Source: Anaerolineales bacterium UBA6055 (GTDB taxonomy: Bacteria; Chloroflexota; Anaerolineae; Aggregatilineales; Phototrophicaceae). Taken from it: a stretch of DNA of 64,000 nucleotides. The stretch covers positions 248,001-312,000 of the forward strand of contig DIYL01000002.1 of the NCBI GenBank assembly GCA_002428985.1, read 5' to 3'. Below, piece after piece: positions 36,512 to 44,888 of the stretch (the stretch's first letter is position 1; the number at the start of each line of letters is the position of its first letter). The position numbers and the translations under genes are program-made. The notes under the pieces are model-generated. The model did not search any database. It worked only from the letters and a program-made list of their open reading frames with translations, and had not been told where the DNA came from.

Positions 36512-36877
36512 TCATTCATTCAGCCATGCAACAGCACGATCATAATCTGTGAACGTCCTCAGACTCGCTATTTTACCTTTAACACCGCGCTGAATATGGC
36601 GTGTCCATAGTTTCTGGAAATGATCAGATCCGACCAAATAGGCACTACGGGTATCTTCAGGTAAACTCAGTTGATCTAAGACTCGATCTTGATATTGGAG
36701 GACGAAATTTGTTGCCATACCACATTGTCGCAAATCGTATAAAACACGAATTCTGTTGGGCAAGTTATCTTTATTAGATAAGACGTAATTACCCCACGCT
36801 TCTATGGTTTGTCGAGAAAAATCTGATAATGTGTAAACAATAATGCCGTGGGGGATAATCGTAATCTCTAGTGACAC
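36512..36877 (-). CDS. SpoIIAA/STAS-like small protein (121 aa)
   Basis: A small alpha/beta protein: strand (EITIIPHGIIVYTL), helix (FSRQTIEAWGNYVLS), strand (IRVLYDLR), then a repeated helix-strand pattern ending SLRTFTDYDRAVAWLNE. This topology matches SpoIIAA/STAS-like proteins, which bind partners and may carry a Ser phosphorylation site or a lipid ligand. No anti-sigma kinase lies next to it. It is one of three similar proteins in the window. It lies 43 bp upstream of the saccharopine dehydrogenase-like gene's start, on the same strand, so co-transcription is likely. Confidence 0.6.
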   Translation of the reverse strand: MSLEITIIPHGIIVYTLSDFSRQTIEAWGNYVLSNKDNLPNRIRVLYDLRQCGMATNFVLQYQDRVLDQLSLPEDTRSAYLVGSDHFQKLWTRHIQRGVKGKIASLRTFTDYDRAVAWLNE

Positions 36878-36934
36878 AGGTCATCCTCATTACTGTATAG
36901 TCTTCTTTGAAAGAAGTATAACCTAAAGTTACAG

Positions 36935-38059
36935 TCAGTGCCTGAGAAATAATTTAAGTATTGCATCAGTGTCCTCCACCATTTTTTCAAATGTGAAGCG
37001 TTCTATGCCAATGTGTGTATTTCTTTGGTAGTCTGTTCGATTTTCAAGCAATCGCTGTATACCTTCTTTTAATGCAGCTATATCAATATATGGCACTAGT
37101 ACACCATTGATACCGTCCTGTACGACCTCGGGATTTCCACCTTTGTGGCTAGCTAGTACCGGTGTACCCACCCTTAAGCTTTCGAGTATCGTATGTGATA
37201 AGCCTTCGTATCCGCTGTATAAAGCAACCCCATCAGCGGCACGCATTAATTGAAAAATCTTTTCATGGGGAACTTGTCCTAAAAATGTCACACGATCAGA
37301 TAGCGTGCTAACTAGCGATTTTAAACGCACTAAGTCGGGTCCATCACCAGCAACAATGAGGCGTACATCAGGTAAATCCTGTAGTGCGGTTATTAAGTGG
37401 TCAACACCTTTCCATGGATGCAAGCGCGCAACTGTCAGCATAGTTGGACGATCATCCCACCCAAGTTGCTCACGCGCATCAGTTTGAGATATTGTCAGGT
37501 CTGGTTGTTCGGGTAAGGCATTATAAACAACATGTATTTTCTCTTCGTCAACACCCCAACCCATCACCATCTGCTTTAGGTATTGGCTCGGTACTATCAC
37601 ACCATCCATCGCCTGTACTTGTTTAGACCGTGACTGCTTCTGCCAACGCACTTGCCAATTTCCTGAATATTCCTGAAAATCATCAATATTCATATCAGGT
37701 GGTATCCAACCCTTACGCACACAGCGTTCCCATGCTTGGTCACCAACAATCTTGATAATACGTGGCGCATGTCTATTTCCCCATAGCGGTAAGTCAATCG
37801 TATGCGTGTAGACGAGATCAGCCCACTGCAAATTTATGCGTGAAGAGATACCATATTGGGTTAAACGAATGGGATACATCTGTCGAGGAATACGTTTCAC
37901 TGGATACAGATAATTCGATTTTTGACTATCGCCATAGGTCAATAAACGAACATCCCAGTTCTTCTCCTGTAAATGTGGGAGTATTTCATGTAAATATGTC
38001 GCAGGGCCACCTGACTCAGGATGAAAGATTCCAGTTGCGATAAAGAGTTTGTTTAACAT
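36935..38059 (-). CDS. GT4 family glycosyltransferase
   Basis: A GT-B fold glycosyltransferase of about 374 residues. The N-terminal domain opens LFIATGIFHPESGGPATYLH, the GGxxxY/H acceptor-side motif of family 4. The C-terminal nucleotide-sugar domain has LTVARLHPWKGVDHLI, DLRLIVAGDGP-type residues and the E-x7-E motif EGLSHTILESLRVGTP. It should transfer a sugar from a nucleotide donor onto a glycan or lipid; the acceptor is unknown. The ATG at 38059 lies 17 bp after the upstream gene. A TTG at 38080 would overlap that gene by 4 bp. Either way the two genes look translationally linked. Confidence 0.9.
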   Translation of the reverse strand: MLNKLFIATGIFHPESGGPATYLHEILPHLQEKNWDVRLLTYGDSQKSNYLYPVKRIPRQMYPIRLTQYGISSRINLQWADLVYTHTIDLPLWGNRHAPRIIKIVGDQAWERCVRKGWIPPDMNIDDFQEYSGNWQVRWQKQSRSKQVQAMDGVIVPSQYLKQMVMGWGVDEEKIHVVYNALPEQPDLTISQTDAREQLGWDDRPTMLTVARLHPWKGVDHLITALQDLPDVRLIVAGDGPDLVRLKSLVSTLSDRVTFLGQVPHEKIFQLMRAADGVALYSGYEGLSHTILESLRVGTPVLASHKGGNPEVVQDGINGVLVPYIDIAALKEGIQRLLENRTDYQRNTHIGIERFTFEKMVEDTDAILKLFLRH

Positions 38060-38076
38060 AGACTCTATTTTGCCAA

Positions 38077-38658
38077 TCAATTTAGAAATTTAACAACCAG
38101 TGTGTCATTCTCAGCATTGTATCCATCCAACCATGTGAAAGAACGATATCCCACGACTAAGTTACATTCGATAAGATCATCTAATGCTCCTTCAGTTTCA
38201 TCCTCATATTTCCAATTTATCTCCGGCGGCTTAAGGAAAAACACACGTGAATGCTCATTAAACTTAGGATAGCGAAAATATATATGCCAATGGATATCAT
38301 GCCCATGTGGGTCATCTTGCCCACGTAGATGAGTAAATCCCAAAACAAAACTATGATTCACATGGCGGTCAATTTCTTGAAAGACACTAAATAGTTCAGA
38401 GTCTATACGTGTCTTATATCGTTGAAAGTGAGCAGTACTTTGCGCAATATGATGTGTATGATGATCTATAATTTCATTCAGTTTATTTTGTAACATCGCA
38501 GGGTCTTTAACATACTGAATTACCTCATCAATTGCTGATTTTGTCTGATCACTAATATTTTTACGTTCAGTTACAGACTCAGATGCTATTTGTCTAACCT
38601 CTGCCGTCAAACGGGTTTGTTCATGCTTTAATTGGTTGTATCTGTCTTTACTTAGCAT
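38077..38658 (-). CDS. Hypothetical protein with N-terminal coiled coil (193 aa)
   Basis: Not recognised. The first 100 residues are strongly helical and polar (heptad-like, with QLKHEQTRLTAEVRQIA and a His-rich HHTHHIAQ segment). The second half is a beta-rich domain with FVLGFTHLRGQDDPHGHDIH, an aromatic strand WHIYFRYPKF and a closing strand TLVVKFLN. The cluster of His residues around 130-145 could bind a metal, but nothing proves it. It is immediately upstream of, and almost touching, the glycosyltransferase gene, so it may be made with it. Confidence 0.6.
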   Translation of the reverse strand: MLSKDRYNQLKHEQTRLTAEVRQIASESVTERKNISDQTKSAIDEVIQYVKDPAMLQNKLNEIIDHHTHHIAQSTAHFQRYKTRIDSELFSVFQEIDRHVNHSFVLGFTHLRGQDDPHGHDIHWHIYFRYPKFNEHSRVFFLKPPEINWKYEDETEGALDDLIECNLVVGYRSFTWLDGYNAENDTLVVKFLN

Positions 38659-38765
38659 ATCTATTGACCTTTTCAGCCTAAGTAGAAACTTTCCAGATTT
38701 ATGCAGTATGATAGTCTTTAACTAAACTATATCATCAGCACACAGCAAATCTACAGGGAAATATT

Positions 38766-39491
38766 ATGGATCGGCTTGGCATCACAGATAACAGCTATCA
38801 AAAATTGCATCATATCTCAACAGCAACATTAACGACTCAACTCTTAAAACGTGGATTCCGTAATACATTCATTGCAGGATTAACACCACTGCGCCCTGAT
38901 ATGACGATGGTTGGACGAGCTTTTACACTCCGTTATGTGCCGATCCGTGAAGACCTTGACAAAGCGGTTGAATATAATAACGATACCAATATACAACGGC
39001 TAGCGGTTGAAGACATTGAAGCAGGCGATGTGTTGATGATCGACGCACGCAATAATATCAATGCGGCATCCTTCGGGCACATCCTAGCAACTCGGATTTT
39101 ACAACGTGGCGCGCATGGTCTTGTTACAGATGGTGGATTGCGCGATACACCCAGCATTCAACATTTAGATATGCCCACCTATATTCGCATGCCCCATGCC
39201 ACAACATCAGTCACAGTGCATCATCCAGCAGATATGAATGTTCCAATCGGTTGTGGCGAAGTTTATGTACAACCCGGTGATATCGTCGTTGGTGATGCTG
39301 AAGGAATCGTCGTTATGCCTGTCGATGTTGCAGATGACGTCGCGCAAGATGGTTATGAGCAAGAATTATTAGAGACTTTCCTACAACACAAAGTCGCAAG
39401 TGGTAGCAGCATTAAGGGAGTCTACCCACCAACGGATACCATACTCGCCGACTACAAAATCTGGCGCGACAATCAAGACACAATAGACTAA
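38766..39491 (+). CDS. RraA family protein (HMG/CHA aldolase-like)
   Basis: An RraA-fold protein of 241 residues. The core motif GLVTDGGLRDTPSI holds the conserved Gly/Asp/Arg-Asp residues that bind pyruvate and metal in 4-hydroxy-4-methyl-2-oxoglutarate aldolases. GDVLMIDARNNINAASFGHI and VGDAEGIVVMP are also family signatures. True RraA proteins of about 160 residues inhibit RNase E. This longer form is closer to the decarboxylase/aldolase-like group that occurs with sugar-acid pathways. The physiological substrate is unknown. The gene stands alone. Confidence 0.85.
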   Translation: MDRLGITDNSYQKLHHISTATLTTQLLKRGFRNTFIAGLTPLRPDMTMVGRAFTLRYVPIREDLDKAVEYNNDTNIQRLAVEDIEAGDVLMIDARNNINAASFGHILATRILQRGAHGLVTDGGLRDTPSIQHLDMPTYIRMPHATTSVTVHHPADMNVPIGCGEVYVQPGDIVVGDAEGIVVMPVDVADDVAQDGYEQELLETFLQHKVASGSSIKGVYPPTDTILADYKIWRDNQDTID

Positions 39492-39603
39492 CTCATCCGT
39501 AACAGCATAAATACATAATATTCATCAGTCTCACTGCTTAGCATATTACATTATTGGTACAATAAATGAGTCAACTTGAAAATACATCGCAGAAAGAGAA
39601 AAC

Positions 39604-40071
39604 ATGTCCTACAAAATTGAATGGATAATTCCTAATCGTATCCTCTATTTATATTCATATGGGCATTCCACCGTTACAGACGGGGAACAAATGATGCAAG
39701 ATGCATTTAACCTTGTTGAATCTAGCAATAAGTCGTTAAACTATCTTGTTCACAACATTATTGATGCAAGACATGTTACCCAAAATGACATGGGCGTCAA
39801 TGATATTCGTCGGATATTCAGCGAGCAAAAAGGTCGTGCCACACACCCCGGTTGGACAGTAATTATCACGCCATCACCTATTATGCGTTTCTTTGGGTCA
39901 ATCGCGTTACAATTCATGGGAATGCGCGGACGACAAGTTGCAAGTGTTGAAGAATCGATGAAAATACTCATAGGATCTGACGACAATCTCCCTACATATA
40001 CTGAACTGATGGCATTGTATGAAAAAGTATACGGCCAAATTCAGCTTGAAGTAAGTGAATCGCAACAATAG
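39604..40071 (+). CDS. SpoIIAA/STAS-like protein (155 aa)
   Basis: A soluble alpha/beta protein of 155 residues. It opens with two strands (IEWIIPNRILYLYSYGHST), then a helix (DGEQMMQDAFNLVE), a strand and Asp-containing loop (LVHNIIDARHVT), and later VASVEESMKILIG. The layout matches the two other STAS-like proteins in the window. There is no obvious Ser phosphoacceptor motif. The stop lies 5 bp from the stop of the converging DUF1697 gene, with no terminator between them. Confidence 0.55.
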   Translation: MSYKIEWIIPNRILYLYSYGHSTVTDGEQMMQDAFNLVESSNKSLNYLVHNIIDARHVTQNDMGVNDIRRIFSEQKGRATHPGWTVIITPSPIMRFFGSIALQFMGMRGRQVASVEESMKILIGSDDNLPTYTELMALYEKVYGQIQLEVSESQQ

Positions 40072-40076
40072 TAATG

Positions 40077-40631
40077 CTAATCCGGATAGCCTGTCAGTAA
40101 GTTCAGCACTTTCATGACGGTATTCCAGTTACGTGCGGTTGCTTTGACTTTCAACATGCGCTCAATTTGTTTGTTGTCTAACTTAGATCGCCCCTTACCA
40201 TCTGTATAAAAAATATACAGCTCTTGACCACCGGCGTGAATAATTTCACGTCCGGTGTTGTTCTCCTGTAAAGCAACCACATTAGACTCATCTGGTATTG
40301 CATCTAAAAAAACAAATGAGATTTTACTTGGATCTGACATCTGGTCATCATCAAAGGGTTGCACGTTTACCACATCGTTTAATTGCTCAGGGGTTCGTAA
40401 CACAATATCCACATCAAAACCAAATTGTTCGCGTATACCATCTTGTATGAGTGATTGTATCTGTGCTAAATCCTCTATTTTAGTTTGAAAAATAGCATTA
40501 CCGCTCTGTAAAAGTGTTTTGGTGTTTACCAAACCAAGCTGTTGATACAAATCTCGTAAATCGGCCATTTTGATTTTTTTATTGCCACCAACATTAATGC
40601 CACGCAAAAATGAAATATAGGTATAGGTCAT
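40077..40631 (-). CDS. DUF1697 family protein
   Basis: A protein of 184 residues that begins YISFLRGINVGGNKKIKMADLRDLY, the characteristic opening of DUF1697. It continues with LLQSGNAIFQT and the C-terminal KQIERMLKVKATARNWNTVMKVLNL, which are also signature segments. The family has a ferredoxin-like fold of unknown function and is widespread as a single-copy cytoplasmic protein. It is 19 bp downstream of the DinB-like gene, so the two are probably one transcript. Confidence 0.92.
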   Translation of the reverse strand: MTYTYISFLRGINVGGNKKIKMADLRDLYQQLGLVNTKTLLQSGNAIFQTKIEDLAQIQSLIQDGIREQFGFDVDIVLRTPEQLNDVVNVQPFDDDQMSDPSKISFVFLDAIPDESNVVALQENNTGREIIHAGGQELYIFYTDGKGRSKLDNKQIERMLKVKATARNWNTVMKVLNLLTGYPD

Positions 40632-40650
40632 CAGTGATCCTCGTCTTTGA

Positions 40651-41175
40651 CTACATTTTATCTCTGGATTGTGTTACATAATCGGGTTGAACATCGCTTT
40701 GCTGACCTAGTAACATATTCAATTGTGATGCGTGCCCATGAACATGTCGCATGTTATAGATTAACAGTTCAAAAAAACTACATTCTCCCCAAGAAAAAAC
40801 ACACCGTTTCTGGCTCATCTCATCAGTTAATGATTGAATGGTCTTGTAACATGTCTTACGACATAATGATAGGTAATCTAATACTCGTTCCTTACCATAC
40901 ACAACATCTGGTAATGGACCTTTTTTATCTTGTTCAATCAATGTGAAAGGGGGCGGGGGCAAAAATCCATCTTCTGTACCTGTTAGATATAAGTCCAGCC
41001 AAAATAAAGTGTGGTATGCAACATACCAGAATTGCGAAAACTCTGGCTCTGTATCCGGTGTTTCCCAGAGAGAATACTCCCAAATTTGGTGCGGACAACT
41101 ACGAATGGTATCTTCTAAATAATCAATTGATGCGCCAAACTGCTGCCATATACTTTCTTTCATAATTGCGTTCAT
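40651..41175 (-). CDS. DinB-like four-helix metalloprotein
   Basis: A four-helix protein of 174 residues. His residues stand at the typical metal positions of the DinB/YfiT-like fold: YVAYHTLFW in helix 2 and NMRHVHGHASQLNMLLGQ in helix 4. The family includes thiol-dependent transferases and stress proteins; this member's reaction is unknown. The ATG at 41175 has GAAGGG 5 nt upstream. A TTG one codon earlier is in frame and an ATG at 41163 is also possible. Confidence 0.82.
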   Translation of the reverse strand: MNAIMKESIWQQFGASIDYLEDTIRSCPHQIWEYSLWETPDTEPEFSQFWYVAYHTLFWLDLYLTGTEDGFLPPPPFTLIEQDKKGPLPDVVYGKERVLDYLSLCRKTCYKTIQSLTDEMSQKRCVFSWGECSFFELLIYNMRHVHGHASQLNMLLGQQSDVQPDYVTQSRDKM

Positions 41176-41350
41176 CAATGCCCTTCCCTCATAGGTTTAT
41201 ACTTGCACACAAAAGAACAAATTTTCTAAATTATATCACATTATCTTAGTTAACTATCATCTTGTCCTATCTGAAATATCTGATGTATAAATTAAGTAGG
41301 TTTACCTCCCCTGACACTGTCCATAAAATGAGTAATGGAAGGAACAACAC

Positions 41351-41578
41351 ATGGCAGAAAAAATTCAAACTTCATGGATGTGGTTTGATGAAGCAACCAA
41401 TGGCATAATGGGTGCAATCGTTGATTTGGATAATCAACAGATTCAATGGATAGATCAGCCCGGTTGTGCCTGTGGCGATAACATGCAAATACAGTCCATT
41501 GATGACTTTCTGAAGAATGGTGCGATCCCATATGTGCCGCAAGATGTATTGGATGAAATGCACACTGCATTGGCGTAA
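41351..41578 (+). CDS. Small acidic hypothetical protein (75 aa)
   Basis: A good GGAAGGAA site sits 6 nt before the ATG. The protein is acidic and begins MAEKIQTSWMWFDEATNGIM. It contains a Cys pair (GCACGD), an alternating strand pattern (QQIQWIDQP) and a short helix at the end (VPQDVLDEMHTALA). I recognise no family. The ribosome site and normal composition support a real gene. It stands alone upstream of the tRNA. Confidence 0.6.
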   Translation: MAEKIQTSWMWFDEATNGIMGAIVDLDNQQIQWIDQPGCACGDNMQIQSIDDFLKNGAIPYVPQDVLDEMHTALA

Positions 41579-41644
41579 TTTACCAGCAAAATCGCTGAAT
41601 CTTAGAGTTTTATGGGATTTTTGCATGTGTTAATTTAGAATCCA

Positions 41645-41673
41645 TTGACAGGCTACGGGGTTAGCGATAAGAT
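41645..41673 (+). promoter_or_regulatory. Promoter of tRNA-Ala
   Basis: A perfect TTGACA (41645-41650), a 17-bp spacer, and TAAGAT (41668-41673) place the start of transcription about 7 bp before the tRNA. Confidence 0.65.
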
Positions 41674-41686
41674 TGTGAATGTGTAG

Positions 41687-41759
<73 letters not shown>

Positions 41760-41822
41760 ACAGGCATCTAGTAAGTCCAGTTGTCTGGATTAGACGAGTA
41801 GTTAGCTTGAAAGGTCTACATT

Positions 41823-42002
41823 GTGGCTAAAAATAAGCGAAGTGTCTGGGAAGAATTGGTCGAAGTAGGTCGTCAAATCCTTGATGACATTGATGAACTC
41901 CTAGATCCAAAACCCAAACAATCTCGTAAACCTGCTCGTGTACCTATTCCAGTGCGGAATAATCCACACCGTCAACCACGGCAACCCTACGAACAGGACT
42001 AA
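41823..42002 (+). CDS. Small conserved-looking hypothetical protein (59 aa)
   Basis: A short frame starts at GTG 41823, with AAAGG 8 nt upstream, and ends at TAA 42002. The product begins MAKNKRSVWEELVEVGRQIL, continues with an acidic helix (DDIDELLDPK) and then a basic, Pro-rich tail (about residues 31-59). It has a clear amphipathic helix followed by a disordered basic region, which is unlike random sequence. It is 63 bp downstream of the tRNA and ends before a clean terminator, so it may be co-transcribed with the tRNA. Function unknown. Confidence 0.65.
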   Translation: MAKNKRSVWEELVEVGRQILDDIDELLDPKPKQSRKPARVPIPVRNNPHRQPRQPYEQD

Positions 42003-42031
42003 ATTTGATATACAGATCCCTAAACTCAGGT

Positions 42032-42066
42032 AGCGTAGCTCAGTAATGACTACGCTCTTTTGCTTT
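42032..42066 (+). terminator. Rho-independent terminator of the tRNA/59-aa unit
   Basis: A 7-bp stem, AGCGTAG with CTACGCT, is followed by CTTTTGCTTTT. It closes the unit containing tRNA-Ala and the 59-residue gene. Confidence 0.8.
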
Positions 42067-42416
42067 TAGGGGCTTTGATTTGTATTAGTCAATTTAACCT
42101 ATGCCTATTATTGACTAAATTTCTGGCTATTATTGATTAGCGCTTACCACTATCGCAACCGCCTCCAATACCCCATATCACCATATATGTCAGTCAATAT
42201 CAGGATAATTAAAATCTAATCTGCAATAAACTTGGCAGATAAATCCACATATTTAGCTATATATCATAAGAATTTATCAGCAAATATATGCTAATTCATC
42301 ACGTAAATGAAGATTTTTCCTGAGTTTATAGAATATCTCATTAGATTAATGGTTTTTAGGTCGCTAATCCATTACAATCTCTAGGTAGAATAAGATTTCG
42401 AAATAGTTGTGTCGTT
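42067..42416. other. AT-rich non-coding stretch
   Basis: About 350 bp of AT-rich DNA without a protein frame. A short near-repeat, CTATTATTGA, occurs twice about 30 bp apart near its start. No clear promoter, RNA or binding site could be supported; it presumably contains the promoter of the histidine kinase. Confidence 0.4.
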
Positions 42417-43685
42417 ATGAAAAATCACCCAGAGCATATTAGCCATCTCAATAACCTCCTAGAAGAGTCAGATAAACATTTACAACGTTTACTTATCCTT
42501 TCAAACCTAAATATTGAAATCCATTATGCAGTGGATTTAACCGAATTGACCAATTTACTATCAGGGTATATCCAAGGTCTCATTCGTTGTGATTATGCAA
42601 GCTTTACGACTATTAACAAACAAGGTGTTTGGGAAACACACTCACTATCAGGCGAAATCGAAATTGATTATCAACAATTCGATATTAAGAATCCAATTCT
42701 GTCTGATGTTGTCTCTACATTAAATAGCAAACTCATTGACGAAGATAAACCACGTTTGATCTCAGAATATAATAGTAATCTCATCATCCCAATTCACCAT
42801 AATCGTATCATTATGGGGACACTTCAGTTTGCACGTAATGAAAAATTTGACGGTGAAGATTTACGGTTGGGATTGTTGTTATGTTATCACCTTGCAACTG
42901 TTATTCATAAGTTTAATCAAATCGAAATCCTTCTAGAAGCACAAGAACAACTTGCAAACTACACATATGATCTAATTAATCATAACGAAGATATTGAAGC
43001 GTATAACCATACAATTGCACATGATCTCAAGTCACCACTAAATGTAATTTCCCTAAAAGCCAGCATGATTAAAATGACTGACAAGATGCTCAGCCCATCT
43101 ACGGCTCAATATATAGATGATATTCGCAGTCAGGTAGATTACATCAACACGATTATCGACCAGTTGCTCATTCTATCGACAATTAATAGTGATAATAAAA
43201 GTATGTCAGTTTTAAATATGAATCAAATTGTCGAAAACTCTTTACGGCGTTTTGTTGAGGTCGAAACGAAGGAAGTAGAAATTACTATTCAACCAGACCT
43301 ACCACAAGTTGTCGGGCACACACAATGGTTTGAAGAAATCTTTGCAAATTTAATCTCGAATGCGATTAAATACCGTGGCACATCTAATAATAAACCTCAT
43401 GTCAAAATAACAGCAGACATCATTAACGATAAAGCAATGTTCCATGTAACGGACAATGGCATTGGAATAAATACTGATAGCCAACAACATATCTTTAAAA
43501 TGTTTAAACGGGTACACGAAATTGAAGCCGAAGGATTAGGATTAGGGTTAGCAATTGTTCACCGCATTGTGAAAAAATTAGATGGCGAAATCGGCTTAGA
43601 GAGTGAAGTGGGCAAAGGCACACGTTTTTGGTTTACTGTCCCAATATACAACCCCGATGACCACCAAAACACAAATACAAATTGA
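42417..43685 (+). CDS. Cytoplasmic GAF sensor histidine kinase
   Basis: A kinase of 422 residues with no membrane helix. An N-terminal GAF domain (about 35-175) is followed by a coiled coil, then HisKA with the H-box TIAHDLKSPLNVIS (phosphorylated His202). The HATPase domain has the N-box FANLISNAIKYRG, the G1 box VTDNGIGI and the G2 box EGLGLGLAIVHRIV. It should autophosphorylate on His202 and pass phosphate to a receiver. No receiver is adjacent; the lone CheY-like protein at 8941-9297 is a possible but unproven partner. The signal sensed by the GAF domain is unknown. Confidence 0.95.
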   Translation: MKNHPEHISHLNNLLEESDKHLQRLLILSNLNIEIHYAVDLTELTNLLSGYIQGLIRCDYASFTTINKQGVWETHSLSGEIEIDYQQFDIKNPILSDVVSTLNSKLIDEDKPRLISEYNSNLIIPIHHNRIIMGTLQFARNEKFDGEDLRLGLLLCYHLATVIHKFNQIEILLEAQEQLANYTYDLINHNEDIEAYNHTIAHDLKSPLNVISLKASMIKMTDKMLSPSTAQYIDDIRSQVDYINTIIDQLLILSTINSDNKSMSVLNMNQIVENSLRRFVEVETKEVEITIQPDLPQVVGHTQWFEEIFANLISNAIKYRGTSNNKPHVKITADIINDKAMFHVTDNGIGINTDSQQHIFKMFKRVHEIEAEGLGLGLAIVHRIVKKLDGEIGLESEVGKGTRFWFTVPIYNPDDHQNTNTN

Positions 43686-43774
43686 TTCATCAAAACAGTA
43701 AGATCACTTGCAACTCCGCGCAGAACCTGCCAAGATTAGGGATATAGATTGACTTAGTGAAAGACTAATATGTT

Positions 43775-44818
43775 ATGTCTAATTATCCCATTTTTGATGG
43801 TCACAACGATACCCTACTACAAATTTATCAGAAGGACGACTTCCCTTATACGGACTTCTTTACCGAGCGCGAAACTGGACATATTGATCTTGTCCGTGCC
43901 AAACAAGGCGGGTTCGCAGGTGGATTCTTTGCAGTTTTTATTCCCAATAGAAAAATGAAAATAGAGCCCGGTGTTAAACCTGAGCCGACACTTCCTAAAC
44001 AATTAGACCTTGCCTATGCTCAGCAAACAGCTATGGCGATGACAGCTACCCTTTTCCAAATCGAATCCGCATCTGACGGGCAAGTCAAAGTCGTACGCAC
44101 AGTTGATGAACTACAATCGTGCATTGATAATGGAACGTTTGCCACGATTTTACATTTTGAAGGCGCAGAAGCCATTGACGAAGATTTATATGCACTTGAA
44201 GTATTTTATAAAGCAGGTCTACGGTCGTTAGGCATTGTCTGGAGTCGTCCAACGATCTTCGGTAATGGTGTACCGTTCCGCTTCCCCTCAACCCCAGATA
44301 TTGGTGATGGATTAACCGATACAGGTATCCGCCTCGTTAAACGGTGTAATGAGTTAGGCATTATGCTCGATTTGTCCCACCTCAATGAGAAGGGATTTTG
44401 GGATGTTGCCAAACATAGTGAAGCGCCACTTGTGGCTACACATTCTAATGTCCATGCCCTATGCCAAACCCCACGCAATCTAACCGACAAACAACTCGAT
44501 GCGATTAAAGAATCGGACGGTATGGTCGGATTAAACTTTGCTACCGGATTTTTGCATGAAGAGGGTAAATGGGACAGTGACATGCCACTCGACACGATGG
44601 TTAAACATATTGATTATTTAGTGGAACGTGTGGGTGAGACACGGGTCGGATTTGGTTCCGATTATGATGGTGCGCGTGTTCCCGATGATGTCGATAGTGT
44701 CGCCAAGTTACCTAACCTGATTAGTGCACTACAAGATGCCGGTTATGGGGATGAACTACTACAAAAAATTACGCACCAAAATTGGATCCGTGTCTTAAGT
44801 AAGACTTGGAAAAACTAA
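43775..44818 (+). CDS. Membrane dipeptidase (renal dipeptidase family M19)
   Basis: A zinc dipeptidase of 347 residues in the amidohydrolase fold. Ligand residues are visible: HxD in DGHNDTL (His10, Asp12), the bridging Glu in LHFEGAEAI, His in LDLSHLNEKGFWD, His in VATHSNVHAL, and Asp in FGSDYDGA. No signal peptide is present, so the enzyme is cytoplasmic, unlike the GPI-anchored animal form. It would hydrolyse dipeptides, including D-residue or dehydro forms. It follows the histidine kinase by 89 bp on the same strand and ends in a strong hairpin. Confidence 0.95.
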   Translation: MSNYPIFDGHNDTLLQIYQKDDFPYTDFFTERETGHIDLVRAKQGGFAGGFFAVFIPNRKMKIEPGVKPEPTLPKQLDLAYAQQTAMAMTATLFQIESASDGQVKVVRTVDELQSCIDNGTFATILHFEGAEAIDEDLYALEVFYKAGLRSLGIVWSRPTIFGNGVPFRFPSTPDIGDGLTDTGIRLVKRCNELGIMLDLSHLNEKGFWDVAKHSEAPLVATHSNVHALCQTPRNLTDKQLDAIKESDGMVGLNFATGFLHEEGKWDSDMPLDTMVKHIDYLVERVGETRVGFGSDYDGARVPDDVDSVAKLPNLISALQDAGYGDELLQKITHQNWIRVLSKTWKN

Positions 44819-44830
44819 ACCCATATATCA

Positions 44831-44865
44831 TGAGACTAGATGAGATAAGTTGTCATCTAGTCTCA
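44831..44865. terminator. Strong hairpin between convergent genes
   Basis: A perfect 13-bp stem (outer arm TGAGACTAGATGA with TCATCTAGTCTCA) closes a 9-nt loop between the dipeptidase gene and the glycan operon. It is likely a bidirectional terminator. Confidence 0.75.
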
Positions 44866-44888
44866 CTGATTATATAGACTATTTCGAA

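Noticed and set aside
38766..39491. RNase E inhibitor RraA
   Set aside because: The protein is about 80 residues longer than true RraA and keeps the aldolase-type GGLRD motif, so an enzyme role is more likely.
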